Below, one piece after another: positions 7,577 through 18,325 of a DNA stretch of 32,749 nt (the stretch's first letter is position 1; every line of letters starts with the position of its first letter). The position numbers were made by a program, and so were the translations under genes. The stretch comes from Actinomyces bouchesdurhonensis (GTDB lineage Bacteria > Actinomycetota > Actinomycetes > Actinomycetales > Actinomycetaceae), in the NCBI RefSeq assembly GCF_900128465.1, contig NZ_LT635868.1, positions 149,101 through 181,849 on the forward strand, in the 5' to 3' direction. Below the pieces are notes generated by a model, which was not told the origin of the DNA, did not search any database, and was given only the letters and a program-made list of their open reading frames with translations.

Positions 7577-8452
7577 GTGTCCAATAACGCGCCCGCTCGC
7601 ACCGCCGCAGCGTCCAAGCCGCGTTGGTATTGGGTGAGTCTCGCAATCCTTCTCCTCCTCATTGGCGCGACCGCCTATCCGGCGTTTACTCAGCATCCCC
7701 ACCAGCCCGCTCTGAAGGATTTTTTTCCATCGGTAATCTTTGGAGAGGGAACGTTCTTCGAATTCAACCGACTGACGCTGGCCCGCGTCATCATGGGGTT
7801 CCTCGTGTGCATCGTGCTCGTTGCCGTTGCACGTAAGCCGAAGCTCGTGCCTTCGCGCGGTCAGATGGCCGTTGAAGCCGTCGCCGGGTACATCCGCGAC
7901 AACGTCGCTCTCGACATGCTCGGACCAACGACCGGACGGAAGTTCTCCGGCTTCGTCGGCTTCCTGTTCTTTGGTGTCCTTGCCATGAACATCGCTGGCG
8001 TTATTCCAGGCATCAACATCGCGGCCTCCTCCGTGGTGGCAGTCCCCATGGTCTTCGCGATCATCACCTACGTAACCTTCATCGGTGCGGGTATCGCTAA
8101 GCAGGGCGTCGGAAGATTCTTCGCTGCCCAGCTTTTCCCGCCCGGGCTGCCCGTGCCAATGTACTTGCTGATCACGCCGATCGAGTTCCTCTCCAACTTC
8201 ATCGTTCGACCCGTAACGTTGACGCTGCGACTCCTGTGCAACATGATCTCCGGTCACCTCCTGCTGGGCATGACCTACTTCGGCACAGCGATGCTGTTGC
8301 ACGAGCTTTCCATCCTGAGTGCTGCCTCCGCTCTGACCGGTGCCGCTGTCTTCATCATGACTGGCTTCGAAGTTTTCGTGGCCTTCCTGCAGGCCTACAT
8401 TTTCACGATCCTGTCGACCGTGTACATCAAGCTTTCCGTCGAACACCACTGA
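7577..8452 (+). CDS. atpB: ATP synthase F0 subunit a
   Basis: The 291-aa membrane stator subunit forms the two proton half-channels against the c-ring. The essential helix reads FIVRPVTLTLRLLCNMISG, with the conserved arginine at 218 (equivalent to E. coli aArg210). An N-terminal TM segment follows a short basic tail, and at least five hydrophobic segments are seen. The start is GTG 7577, set by a strong SD GAAGGAGG (7561-7568) 8 nt upstream. It is the first gene of atpBEFHAGDC. Confidence 0.97.
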   Translation: MSNNAPARTAAASKPRWYWVSLAILLLLIGATAYPAFTQHPHQPALKDFFPSVIFGEGTFFEFNRLTLARVIMGFLVCIVLVAVARKPKLVPSRGQMAVEAVAGYIRDNVALDMLGPTTGRKFSGFVGFLFFGVLAMNIAGVIPGINIAASSVVAVPMVFAIITYVTFIGAGIAKQGVGRFFAAQLFPPGLPVPMYLLITPIEFLSNFIVRPVTLTLRLLCNMISGHLLLGMTYFGTAMLLHELSILSAASALTGAAVFIMTGFEVFVAFLQAYIFTILSTVYIKLSVEHH

Positions 8453-8478
8453 CCCCTAACGCCACCCGGCGTTACTAA

Positions 8479-8703
<225 letters not shown>

Positions 8704-8708
8704 TCGCC

Positions 8709-9269
8709 ATGTACCAGATTGTCGCCGCTGCGGACCAGGAGGTCGGCGGACTCGCCGTTATCCTGCCGCCGCTGTACGAGATTTTCTGGTCGGCTGTTGT
8801 TCTGCTCATCGTCCTGCTTCTCGTTGGACGCTACGCGCTTCCTCGCATCTACAAGACGATGGACGAGCGCGCTGCGGCGATCGAGGAGGGGCTTGGCGCC
8901 GCTGAGCAAGCGAAGGCTGACCAGGCAGCCGCTGCGCGCGAACGCGAGGAGATCATTCGCCAGGCACATGCCGAGGCACACACGATTCGAGAGCGGGCCA
9001 ACGACGAAGCGAAAGCCATCGTGGCCGCCGCTCGCAACGAGGCCACCGGCGAAGCAAACCGCATCCTGGAGGGTGCGCAGCGCCAGGTTCTGGCCGAGAA
9101 GCAGGCTGCGCAGATCTCTCTGCGTTCCGAGGTGGGCCTGCTCGCCTCCGAGCTCGCCGAGAAGATCATCGGGGAGCAGCTTAAAGACACGGCCCTGACC
9201 TCTCGTGTGGTCGATCGTTTCCTCGACGAACTCGAGGCCGATAACGCGCTCGTCGAGGAGAAGCGATGA
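8709..9269 (+). CDS. atpF: ATP synthase F0 subunit b
   Basis: The 186-aa peripheral-stalk subunit has one TM helix (about 22-42, PLYEIFWSAVVLLIVLLLVG). A long charged, alanine-rich helical region follows, predicted to form the parallel coiled-coil dimer. ATG 8709 is preferred. An in-frame GTG at 8700 would overlap the atpE stop (GTGA) and add three residues. Neither has a clear SD, so coupling to atpE is likely. It overlaps atpH by ATGA. Confidence 0.96.
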   Translation: MYQIVAAADQEVGGLAVILPPLYEIFWSAVVLLIVLLLVGRYALPRIYKTMDERAAAIEEGLGAAEQAKADQAAAAREREEIIRQAHAEAHTIRERANDEAKAIVAAARNEATGEANRILEGAQRQVLAEKQAAQISLRSEVGLLASELAEKIIGEQLKDTALTSRVVDRFLDELEADNALVEEKR

Positions 9270-10084
9270 CGCAGGTGCGCACGATCGAGTCCGTCCCGTT
9301 TGCATCCGACCTCGCGGCGGCCCTCGCCGACCCGGGCGTCGATGCGATGCGGGTCGCCGAAGACTTCTTCGGTTTGGCCGACCTGTTCAAAGAGAACGCC
9401 CGCCTCGGACGTGCGCTGACCGACCCGGCGCGGACAACCGCTGACAAGCAGGCCCTCGCCGCACAGGCATTCTCCCCGCATATCACGAGCGCGACCATGT
9501 CCGTCATCAATGTCGTCGTGGCACACCATTGGCGTCACCCCGCTGACGTTACCGACGCACTCGAAGTCCTCGGTATCCTCGGCGTGCTGAACGCGGCTGG
9601 CGCTCACGACGACCTCGACCTGGTTCGTGAGGAGTTATTCCAGGTGCGCTACTTCTTGGCCCACAACCGCGAGGTGCGTGTGCGCCTCTCAGACAAGGCC
9701 AAGGGCAACTCCCACGAGCGCGGCGATATTGCGACCGCACTCTTCGGATCGCGTGTCAGCGCATGGACGATGCGCCTCGTTCGCCGAGCTGTCGGTCGAT
9801 CGAACCACGGTCGTCTGCTGCACAACCTTCGCCGGTACGCGCAGTGGGCGGCGACCATGCAGGACCGCCTCTTCGTCACTGTTGCCACGGCCTCGCCGAT
9901 GAGCCAAGCCCAGGTTGAGCGCCTGCGGGACATTCTGACCAAACGCTACGGCGTCACTGTCGACCTGGCGATCTCCGTCGATCCCGATATTATCGGGGGT
10001 TTCCGCCTGCGCGCAGGGATGACCGCCATCGATGCGTCGCTTGCCTCCAGGCTCAGCGCCGCACGGGACGCGATCGCTAGTTAG
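9266..10084 (+). CDS. atpH: ATP synthase F1 subunit delta
   Basis: The 272-aa subunit links the peripheral stalk to the top of the alpha3beta3 head. At about 270 residues it has the longer form usual in non-mycobacterial actinobacteria, rather than the roughly 180 aa of E. coli or the b-delta fusion of mycobacteria. The C-terminal OSCP-type region is recognisable in LTKRYGVTVDLAISVDPDII followed by GGFRLRAG. The start overlaps the atpF stop by ATGA. A 47-bp gap with the SD TTAGGAA follows before atpA. Confidence 0.96.
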   Translation: MTQVRTIESVPFASDLAAALADPGVDAMRVAEDFFGLADLFKENARLGRALTDPARTTADKQALAAQAFSPHITSATMSVINVVVAHHWRHPADVTDALEVLGILGVLNAAGAHDDLDLVREELFQVRYFLAHNREVRVRLSDKAKGNSHERGDIATALFGSRVSAWTMRLVRRAVGRSNHGRLLHNLRRYAQWAATMQDRLFVTVATASPMSQAQVERLRDILTKRYGVTVDLAISVDPDIIGGFRLRAGMTAIDASLASRLSAARDAIAS

Positions 10085-10131
10085 CGCCCCTCGTACACCA
10101 CATTCATCATTTTTCTTAGTTAGGAATCCTC

Positions 10132-11769
10132 ATGGCTGACCTCAGCATCTCCCCGGAGGAAATCCGAGGAGCACTGGACTCCTTCATGGAGTCCTACCGT
10201 CCGGCGGACGTGGCCACCGAAGAGGTGGGGCACGTCATCGAAACAGCCGATGGTATCGCTCACGTCGAGGGCCTGCCCGGCACCATGGCGAACGAACTGC
10301 TGCGTTTCGAGGACGGGACGCTAGGTCTGGCCATGAACCTGGACCAGCGCGAGATTGGCGCCGTCATCCTCGGCGATTTCGGAGGTATCGAAGAAGGACA
10401 GGTCGTCCACCGAACGGGCGAGGTTCTCTCCGTCCCGGTCGGTGACGGGTACCTCGGTCGCACGGTCGATCCCCTCGGTCGGCCCATCGACGGCCTCGGC
10501 GACATCACCAATCTGGAAGGACGCCGCGCGCTCGAGCTGCAGGCCCCCGGCGTCATGATGCGTAAGAGCGTCCACGAGCCCCTCGCCACCGGCCTGAAGG
10601 CCATCGACTCTATGATCCCGGTTGGTCGCGGCCAGCGTCAGCTCATCATCGGTGACCGTAAAACCGGTAAGACCGCCATCGCCTTGGATACGATCCTGAA
10701 CCAGCGCGAGAACTGGAAGAGCGGCGACCCGAACAAGCAAGTGCGCTGCATCTACGTTGCCATCGGCCAGAAGGGGTCGACGATCGCATCCGTGCGCTCG
10801 ACGCTTCAGGACGCCGGCGCGATGGAATACACGACAATCGTGGCATCCCCGGCCTCGGACCCCGCCGGTTACAAGTACATGGCCCCCTACACGGGTTCCG
10901 CCATCGGTCAGCACTGGATGTATCAGGGCAAGCACGTCCTCATCGTCTTCGATGACCTCTCGAAGCAGGCCGAGGCCTACCGCGCGGTGTCGCTGCTGCT
11001 GCGCCGCCCGCCGGGGCGTGAGGCCTACCCGGGAGATGTTTTCTATCTGCACTCGCGTCTGCTGGAGCGCTGCGCGAAGCTGTCGGATGCCCTCGGCGGT
11101 GGCTCCATGACGGGCCTGCCGATCATCGAGACGAAGGCGAACGACGTGTCGGCCTACATCCCGACCAATGTCATTTCGATCACCGATGGCCAAATCTTCC
11201 TCCAATCGGACCTGTTCAACGCGAACCAGCGCCCCGCAGTCGATGTCGGTATTTCGGTGTCACGCGTCGGTGGTGCCGCGCAGCCTAAGGCCATGAAGAA
11301 GGTCGCCGGCACACTCAAGCTCACGCTCGCCCAGTACCGTTCGATGGCCGCCTTTGCCATGTTTGCCTCCGATCTGGATGCTGCAACCCGCCGCCAGCTG
11401 ACCCGCGGCGAGCGCCTCATGGAGCTGCTCAAGCAGCCCCAGTCCACGCCGTACGCGCTGGAGGACCAAGTCGCGTCGATCTGGATGGGTACGAAGGGCT
11501 ACCTCGACGACATTGAGGTCTCGGACGTGCTGCGCTTCGAGCGCGGCCTGCTCGATCACCTGCACGCCAACTCGACGGTTCTAGACACTATCGCAGCGAG
11601 CGGTGACCTGACCTCCGAGACGGAGGAAGCGCTGAAGGATGCCGTCGAGGAATTCCACCGTCAATGGCTGAGCGCCGGTCGCGGTGTGGACGACCTTGAA
11701 GACGGCCAGGTCGAGGCAGAGCGCACCCGCGAGGAAATTTCGCGCGGTCGCACGAACGAGAAGGCCTAA
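10132..11769 (+). CDS. atpA: ATP synthase F1 subunit alpha
   Basis: The 545-aa non-catalytic nucleotide-binding subunit of the F1 head has Walker A GDRKTGKT at 174-181. The alpha signature [14 protein letters not shown] and the arginine-finger region [12 protein letters not shown] are present. A charged C-terminal extension ([19 protein letters not shown]) goes beyond the E. coli-type core, common in actinobacteria. The start at ATG 10132 is supported by TTAGGAA about 8 nt upstream. atpG follows after 3 bp. Confidence 0.98.
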   Translation: MADLSISPEEIRGALDSFMESYRPADVATEEVGHVIETADGIAHVEGLPGTMANELLRFEDGTLGLAMNLDQREIGAVILGDFGGIEEGQVVHRTGEVLSVPVGDGYLGRTVDPLGRPIDGLGDITNLEGRRALELQAPGVMMRKSVHEPLATGLKAIDSMIPVGRGQRQLIIGDRKTGKTAIALDTILNQRENWKSGDPNKQVRCIYVAIGQKGSTIASVRSTLQDAGAMEYTTIVASPASDPAGYKYMAPYTGSAIGQHWMYQGKHVLIVFDDLSKQAEAYRAVSLLLRRPPGREAYPGDVFYLHSRLLERCAKLSDALGGGSMTGLPIIETKANDVSAYIPTNVISITDGQIFLQSDLFNANQRPAVDVGISVSRVGGAAQPKAMKKVAGTLKLTLAQYRSMAAFAMFASDLDAATRRQLTRGERLMELLKQPQSTPYALEDQVASIWMGTKGYLDDIEVSDVLRFERGLLDHLHANSTVLDTIAASGDLTSETEEALKDAVEEFHRQWLSAGRGVDDLEDGQVEAERTREEISRGRTNEKA

Positions 11770-11772
11770 ACG

Positions 11773-14175
<2,403 letters not shown>

Positions 14176-14176
<1 letters not shown>

Positions 14177-14448
14177 TGGCATCGAGCAAGTCCTTGCAGG
14201 TGGAGGTCGTCTCTCACGAGGGACGACTGTGGCACGGAGCGGCACTGTCCGTGCGGATTCCGACGGTGGATGGCGCCCTGGGCATCCTGCCGGGGCGGCA
14301 GCCGCTGCTCGCGCAGTTGGGCGAGGGAACAGTCACGGTGACTCGCGCGGACGAGGTCGTATCCTTCGAGGTCAATGGGGGATTCGCCTCAGTTGACTTC
14401 GACTTTGTCACGCTTGTCGCTGATAGCGCTACAGTGGCAGCACAATAA
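14176..14448 (+). CDS. atpC: ATP synthase F1 subunit epsilon, short form without C-terminal helices
   Basis: The 90-aa protein corresponds to the N-terminal beta-sandwich of epsilon (LQVEVVSHEGRLW, PTVDGALGILPGRQPLLAQL, FEVNGGFASVDFDFVTLVA). It ends where the two C-terminal helices would begin. E. coli epsilon is about 139 aa, and those helices inhibit ATP hydrolysis. The sandwich alone suffices to connect gamma to the c-ring. The stop TAA at 14446-14448 is followed at once by non-coding sequence and the SD of the next gene, so this is not an obvious recent frameshift. The start overlaps the atpD stop by one base. Confidence 0.95.
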
Positions 14449-14473
14449 GTTGACGCAACGCGAGGAGGACCTC

Positions 14474-14878
14474 ATGAACCTGACGCATTTTTCGATCTGG
14501 TGTGTGGTTCTCCTGGTGTGTGTTGGGGTGATCCTGTGGGCGTACATGAATGTGCGCGCCCGCAGGATCACGTCGCGTTTGGGCGCGTTTCGGTGTTGGT
14601 CGCGCCCCGACCATCACTCGGGTTGGACGGCCGGGATAGGCGTGTACGGGGTCGAGGAACTCTCGTGGTATCGGTTAGTTGGCCTCACGTTCACGCCCGT
14701 CTATACGATTCCTCGGCGTGGGATGGAGGTCTCCGCTCCGATCTCGCACACCGCCGACGGGGCGATGGTCGAGGTGCGCTTGGCCTATGGTGAGCATCGT
14801 TACGAGGTGGCCGTGGAACGCCTGACATATAACGGGTTAGTGTCCTGGGTGGAGTCGGGTCCTCCACGCCGCCCGTGA
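14474..14878 (+). CDS. DUF2550 family membrane-anchored protein
   Basis: The 134-aa protein has one N-terminal TM helix (about 8-25), a basic RARR segment, and a small beta-rich domain (CWSRPDHHSGWTAGIGVYG; MVEVRLAYGEHRYEVAVERL). A DUF2550 protein immediately after atpC is conserved in actinobacteria, including M. tuberculosis. Function is unknown. The start ATG 14474 is fixed by a perfect GAGGAGG 5 nt upstream, and the longer frame into atpC is a shadow. It is probably cotranscribed with the atp operon and nucS. Confidence 0.88.
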   Translation: MNLTHFSIWCVVLLVCVGVILWAYMNVRARRITSRLGAFRCWSRPDHHSGWTAGIGVYGVEELSWYRLVGLTFTPVYTIPRRGMEVSAPISHTADGAMVEVRLAYGEHRYEVAVERLTYNGLVSWVESGPPRRP

Positions 14879-14900
14879 GCGGGATTGGTAAGCTCACGGA

Positions 14901-15593
14901 GTGCGTATTGTTATTGCCTCTTGCACCGTTGATTATTCCGGTCGTCTGAGCGCCCACCTTGACGCCGCCAAGCGCGTCATCATGCTCAAGGGTGACGGCT
15001 CGGTTCTCATTCATTCCGAGGGTGGCTCCTACAAGCCGCTCAACTGGATGACGGCGCCGTGCACGGTCTCCGTTGGCGATCCTTCCGAGGACGAGGAGGA
15101 CGTGGAGGCCGTGTGGACGGTGCAGGCCGATAAGACGGATGACAAGCTGATCATCCGCATTCACGAGGTGATCGCGGACGTCAGCGAGGACCTGGGTGTG
15201 GACCCCGGCCTCGTGAAGGACGGAGTGGAGGCGCACCTGCAAGAGCTACTGGCCGAGCAGGTTCCGCAGATCCTCGGAGAGGGCTGGGAATTGGTGCGCC
15301 GGGAGTATCCGACGCCCGTGGGCCCCGTGGATCTCATGGTGCGCGACGCCGACGGCAATCACGTGGCGATCGAGGTCAAGCGTCGCGGCGGCATCGACGG
15401 CGTCGAACAGCTGACGCGCTACCTGTCGCTGCTGGGGCGCGACGCGCTCTTGGGTGACGTGACGGGTATCTTCGCCGCGCAGGAGATCACGAAGCAGGCG
15501 CGCACCCTCGCGGAGGATCGCGGGATCCGCTGCGTCATCCTGGATTATGACGCGATGCGAGGTTTTGATGACCCCGAGTCGCGTCTGTTCTGA
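14901..15593 (+). CDS. nucS: Mismatch-specific endonuclease NucS (EndoMS)
   Basis: The 230-aa nuclease replaces MutS/MutL in most actinobacteria. It makes double-strand cuts at mismatches such as G-T, G-G and T-T and is stimulated by the beta clamp. The N-terminal dimerisation/DNA-binding domain begins [16 protein letters not shown]. Catalytic D144, E158 and K160 (VDLMV; IEVK) form the PD-(D/E)xK site. The C-terminus ESRLF resembles the clamp-binding peptide of NucS proteins. GTG 14901 has no good SD; a TAAGCT (14889-14894) 6 nt upstream could be the -10 of a leaderless transcript. It overlaps the next gene by one base. Confidence 0.96.
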   Translation: MRIVIASCTVDYSGRLSAHLDAAKRVIMLKGDGSVLIHSEGGSYKPLNWMTAPCTVSVGDPSEDEEDVEAVWTVQADKTDDKLIIRIHEVIADVSEDLGVDPGLVKDGVEAHLQELLAEQVPQILGEGWELVRREYPTPVGPVDLMVRDADGNHVAIEVKRRGGIDGVEQLTRYLSLLGRDALLGDVTGIFAAQEITKQARTLAEDRGIRCVILDYDAMRGFDDPESRLF

Positions 15594-16699
15594 TGGTGTT
15601 ATCTGCGCGGGTCAGCCTGGGGAGAATCGTCGCCCAAGGACTCGTCTCCGCGACCGCTTCGCGCTCACCGCTGGATGCCGTTGAGAATCTGGTGGCGCTG
15701 CAAGGCCAGCAGGCCAGCGCGATCCCGTGGGCGATCGGAGTGCGCTGCCAGGTCGCGTCGCGCGCCGATATTGAGGATTCGTTTGCGCGTGGGGAGCTGG
15801 TTCGTTCCTGGCCGATGCGTGGCACCGTTCACGTGACGAGCGCTCGTGACCACCACTGGCTGCGTCGCTTGCTGCGCCATCGACGTGCGGCGTGGGAACG
15901 CCAGGCGAACGCCCTCGGCCTCGATGATGCGATTGTCGAGCGCGCGGCTCAGGTGGCGTGCGAGCTGCTGGAAGCGTCGCCGATGGGGGTGAGCCGCGGG
16001 GAGCTGGTTGAGGCGTGGGCGCGCAGCGGGATCGACACTGTGACGGTCTCTTCCTCCGGGGCGGGCCTGCGTCGTCGCCACCTCGTGATGCGCCTGCACG
16101 TGGACGGGCTGGTGACCTCGGGTCCCGTGCGCGGCGGGGAGCATCTGATCGTTGACGCTCGACCGCTGCCCGGAGCCCCGGGAGTGGCGAAGGGGGAGCC
16201 GGGGCACGAAGAAGCTCTCGCTGTCCTGGCAGCGCGCTACGCCTGGGGTCACGGACCTATCGACGAGGCCGACTTAGCCAGGTGGACCGGGTTGACTGTG
16301 ACGGAGGCGCGTCGGGCGATGGACGGCGCGCGCGAGGCGGGGGAGAGCATCGGTCTACCCGTCGCAGAGTTCGACGGCGCTTTGGCGCGCGCAGACCTCG
16401 CGGACCTCGTAGAGGAGAACCGTGCCGAGGCCGAAGCGATGCTCGCGTTGCCCTCGTTCGACGAGCTGCACGTTGGGTACAAGGACCGCTCCTGCCTGAC
16501 TGACGAGGCGGTTGAGGCCCTGATCTGCCCGGCGAAAAACGGCATGTTTCGTCCGATCATCGTCGAGGGAGGTCGAGTGGTGGCCGTGCGGGCTCCTGGG
16601 CGTCAGGTCGTGATGGCCGCAGGATGCCAGTCCTTGCAGCAATTGGCGCGTTGCGCGTTCATCGAATGGGAGAAATGGTTGTCTGAGACACAGCGATGA
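15593..16699 (+). CDS. HTH_42 winged-helix protein, AlkZ-like DNA glycosylase candidate
   Basis: The 368-aa protein is of the winged-helix DNA-binding family HTH_42. Hallmarks are VALQGQQASAIPWAIGVR near the N-terminus, WPMRGTVHVTSARDHHWL (the conserved RGT-HL-type block), and a C-terminal DELHVGYKDR followed by GMFRPIIVEGGRVV. The family includes AlkZ and AlkX/YcaQ, glycosylases that unhook bulky or crosslinked adducts. Q37 and Q39 match the position and spacing of the AlkZ QxQ catalytic motif. Activity is inferred, since many family members are uncharacterised. ATG 15593 shares one base with the nucS stop, so the two are translationally coupled. Confidence 0.88.
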   Translation: MVLSARVSLGRIVAQGLVSATASRSPLDAVENLVALQGQQASAIPWAIGVRCQVASRADIEDSFARGELVRSWPMRGTVHVTSARDHHWLRRLLRHRRAAWERQANALGLDDAIVERAAQVACELLEASPMGVSRGELVEAWARSGIDTVTVSSSGAGLRRRHLVMRLHVDGLVTSGPVRGGEHLIVDARPLPGAPGVAKGEPGHEEALAVLAARYAWGHGPIDEADLARWTGLTVTEARRAMDGAREAGESIGLPVAEFDGALARADLADLVEENRAEAEAMLALPSFDELHVGYKDRSCLTDEAVEALICPAKNGMFRPIIVEGGRVVAVRAPGRQVVMAAGCQSLQQLARCAFIEWEKWLSETQR

Positions 16700-16717
16700 C
16701 GTGTCAGGTGTGCCACA

Positions 16718-17917
16718 ATGAGGATCATGACTGTTTCTGTGCTGCGCGGTCGTCTGGTTCTGGAAGATTCCATCGTTGAGGATGGAATTATTGAGATCGA
16801 CGGCCCGACCATTACTCGTGTGTGTCCCGTGTCAGATTATGAGGTTGAGGCGCCAGAAGCTACCGATTCGACCTTCCTGCCCGGCCTCGTCGATGTGCAT
16901 TGCCACGGTGGTGGAGGGGAATCCTTCCCTAATGCTGAAAGTGCCGAAGCTGCGCTCGTGGCTGTCATGGAGCATCGCCGCCACGGTACGACGACGTTGG
17001 TTGCTTCCTGCGTGACCGCCTCTGCGCAGGTGCTGCGCGCTCGCGCGAAGACCCTCGCGGAGCTGGCGAAGGCAGACGAGATTGCCGGCATTCACTTCGA
17101 AGGTCCCTTCGTGTCCCACGAGCGCTGCGGTGCCCAGGATCCGACCTTCATCATCGATCCCGACACGGAGTTGACGCGCACGCTCCTGCAGGACTGCGAG
17201 GGATACGCGCTCTCGATGACGCTAGCACCCGAGAAACCGAATGCCTATGGGCCGGGTTCGGTCGCCGAGGCATTGATCGCGGGGGGAGCGATTCCCTCGT
17301 GGGGGCACACCGACTCGAATTCAATGAAGGCCCGCGAGGCACTGGCATACTCACGCGAGCGTTTCTCCCAGGTGGTGACTAAGCGTGGCCCCCGCGCAAC
17401 GATCACGCACCTCTTCAATGGCATGCGTCCTCTGCACCACCGTGATACGGGTCCTATCGCCGAATTCCTTTCCGATGCGGCCCGCGGTGGCGCGGTCGCG
17501 GAACTCATCTGTGACTCGATCCACGTCGATCCGACTCTTGTACGCGATGTCTATGAGATGGTGGGGCGCGAGCACGTCGTCTTCATTACTGACGCGATGG
17601 CAGCCGCTGGCATGGCCGACGGCCAGTACACGCTGGGACCGCAAGATGTTGTCGTGAAAGACGGCGTGGCGCGCCTGGCACAGGGCAATGCGATCGCTGG
17701 CGGTACCGCACACCTGATGGACTGCGTGCGCGTAGCCGTCACCCATGGTGGTATCCCCCTCGTCGATGCCGTTTACATGGCGTCCATGCAGGGTGCCACG
17801 ATCCTGGGAGATCGTACAGTCGGCTCGCTTGCACCCGGTAAGAAGGCCGACATTGTTGAGGTGAGTGGGGATCTGAACGTGCGCCGCGTGTGGCGCCGTG
17901 GCACTGTGGTTGAGTGA
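16718..17917 (+). CDS. nagA: N-acetylglucosamine-6-phosphate deacetylase
   Basis: The 399-aa amidohydrolase-fold enzyme converts GlcNAc-6-P to GlcN-6-P and acetate in amino-sugar and cell-wall recycling. The metal-binding segment is LPGLVDVHCHGGGGE with H61 and H63, and E103-region HFEGPF is present. GHTDSN and THLFNGM follow, and the catalytic Asp is D292 in FITDAMAAAGM. Length is typical. ATG 16718 has AGGTG 8 nt upstream. ATG 16727 is an alternative and would suit a leaderless mRNA from CACAAT at 16714-16719. No nagB or PTS gene is nearby. The stop overlaps the next gene by GTGA. Confidence 0.95.
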   Translation: MRIMTVSVLRGRLVLEDSIVEDGIIEIDGPTITRVCPVSDYEVEAPEATDSTFLPGLVDVHCHGGGGESFPNAESAEAALVAVMEHRRHGTTTLVASCVTASAQVLRARAKTLAELAKADEIAGIHFEGPFVSHERCGAQDPTFIIDPDTELTRTLLQDCEGYALSMTLAPEKPNAYGPGSVAEALIAGGAIPSWGHTDSNSMKAREALAYSRERFSQVVTKRGPRATITHLFNGMRPLHHRDTGPIAEFLSDAARGGAVAELICDSIHVDPTLVRDVYEMVGREHVVFITDAMAAAGMADGQYTLGPQDVVVKDGVARLAQGNAIAGGTAHLMDCVRVAVTHGGIPLVDAVYMASMQGATILGDRTVGSLAPGKKADIVEVSGDLNVRRVWRRGTVVE

Positions 17918-18210
17918 GAGGTAAACGGAGCAAAAAACGACCGTGGGGCCAGGCGCGTCCGCTGCAGATGGACCGCCTCGCCTCCGTGCCGCGCACCGAG
18001 CGCGGCCCGGATGGGATTGATTACCAGGTTCGTCACCTACCCCGTGCGGCGAAGGAATATACGTGTCCGGCGTGCCTGCGTCCGATCCCTCGGGGCACAG
18101 CGCACGTCGTGGCCTGGCCACAGGAGGCTCCCTACGGTTTGCCTCAGGGCGTGGAAGGGCGTCGCCACTGGCATTCGGAGTGTTGGCGTCGGAGGCTTCG
18201 ACCACTGTGA
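17914..18210 (+). CDS. Small actinobacterial Cys/His-motif protein
   Basis: The 98-aa conserved actinobacterial protein is of unknown role; relatives are sometimes labelled 'ATP/GTP-binding' without evident support. The N-terminus is very basic (MRGKRSKKRP), followed by PLQMDRL. A probable zinc site is made of C51 and C54 (CPAC) with H85, H87 and C90 (HWHSEC), resembling a treble-clef or HNH-like knuckle. Nuclease activity is speculative because no further HNH residues are evident. GTG 17914 overlaps the nagA stop (GTGA), so expression is coupled to nagA, although no metabolic link is obvious. Confidence 0.85.
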   Translation: MRGKRSKKRPWGQARPLQMDRLASVPRTERGPDGIDYQVRHLPRAAKEYTCPACLRPIPRGTAHVVAWPQEAPYGLPQGVEGRRHWHSECWRRRLRPL

Positions 18211-18218
18211 CAAGAGAT

Positions 18219-18230
18219 GTGATGCATCAC
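18219..18230. promoter_or_regulatory. 12-bp perfect palindrome, possible operator
   Basis: GTGATGCATCAC is a perfect 12-bp inverted repeat 96 bp upstream of the next gene and just after the preceding stop. Its size and symmetry suit a dimeric HTH regulator, but no regulator gene is adjacent. Confidence 0.3.
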
Positions 18231-18325
18231 TGCCCCGCCTGCGAATGTGCCTGTTCACACGGTTTGCACGTAGAGTGGGGGCTGAAGAATGCCCGCTGTG
18301 TGGGCGTTGGACCTGAGGAGCAACC

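Noticed and set aside
7334-8449. 371-aa minus-strand frame antisense to atpB and its upstream region
   Set aside because: The sequence is His/Gln/Asp-rich low-complexity shadow coding, opposite a conserved membrane protein, with no SD.
17351-18205. 284-aa minus-strand frame opposite nagA and the 98-aa gene
   Set aside because: Both plus-strand genes are conserved and coupled. The antisense product has no recognisable features.
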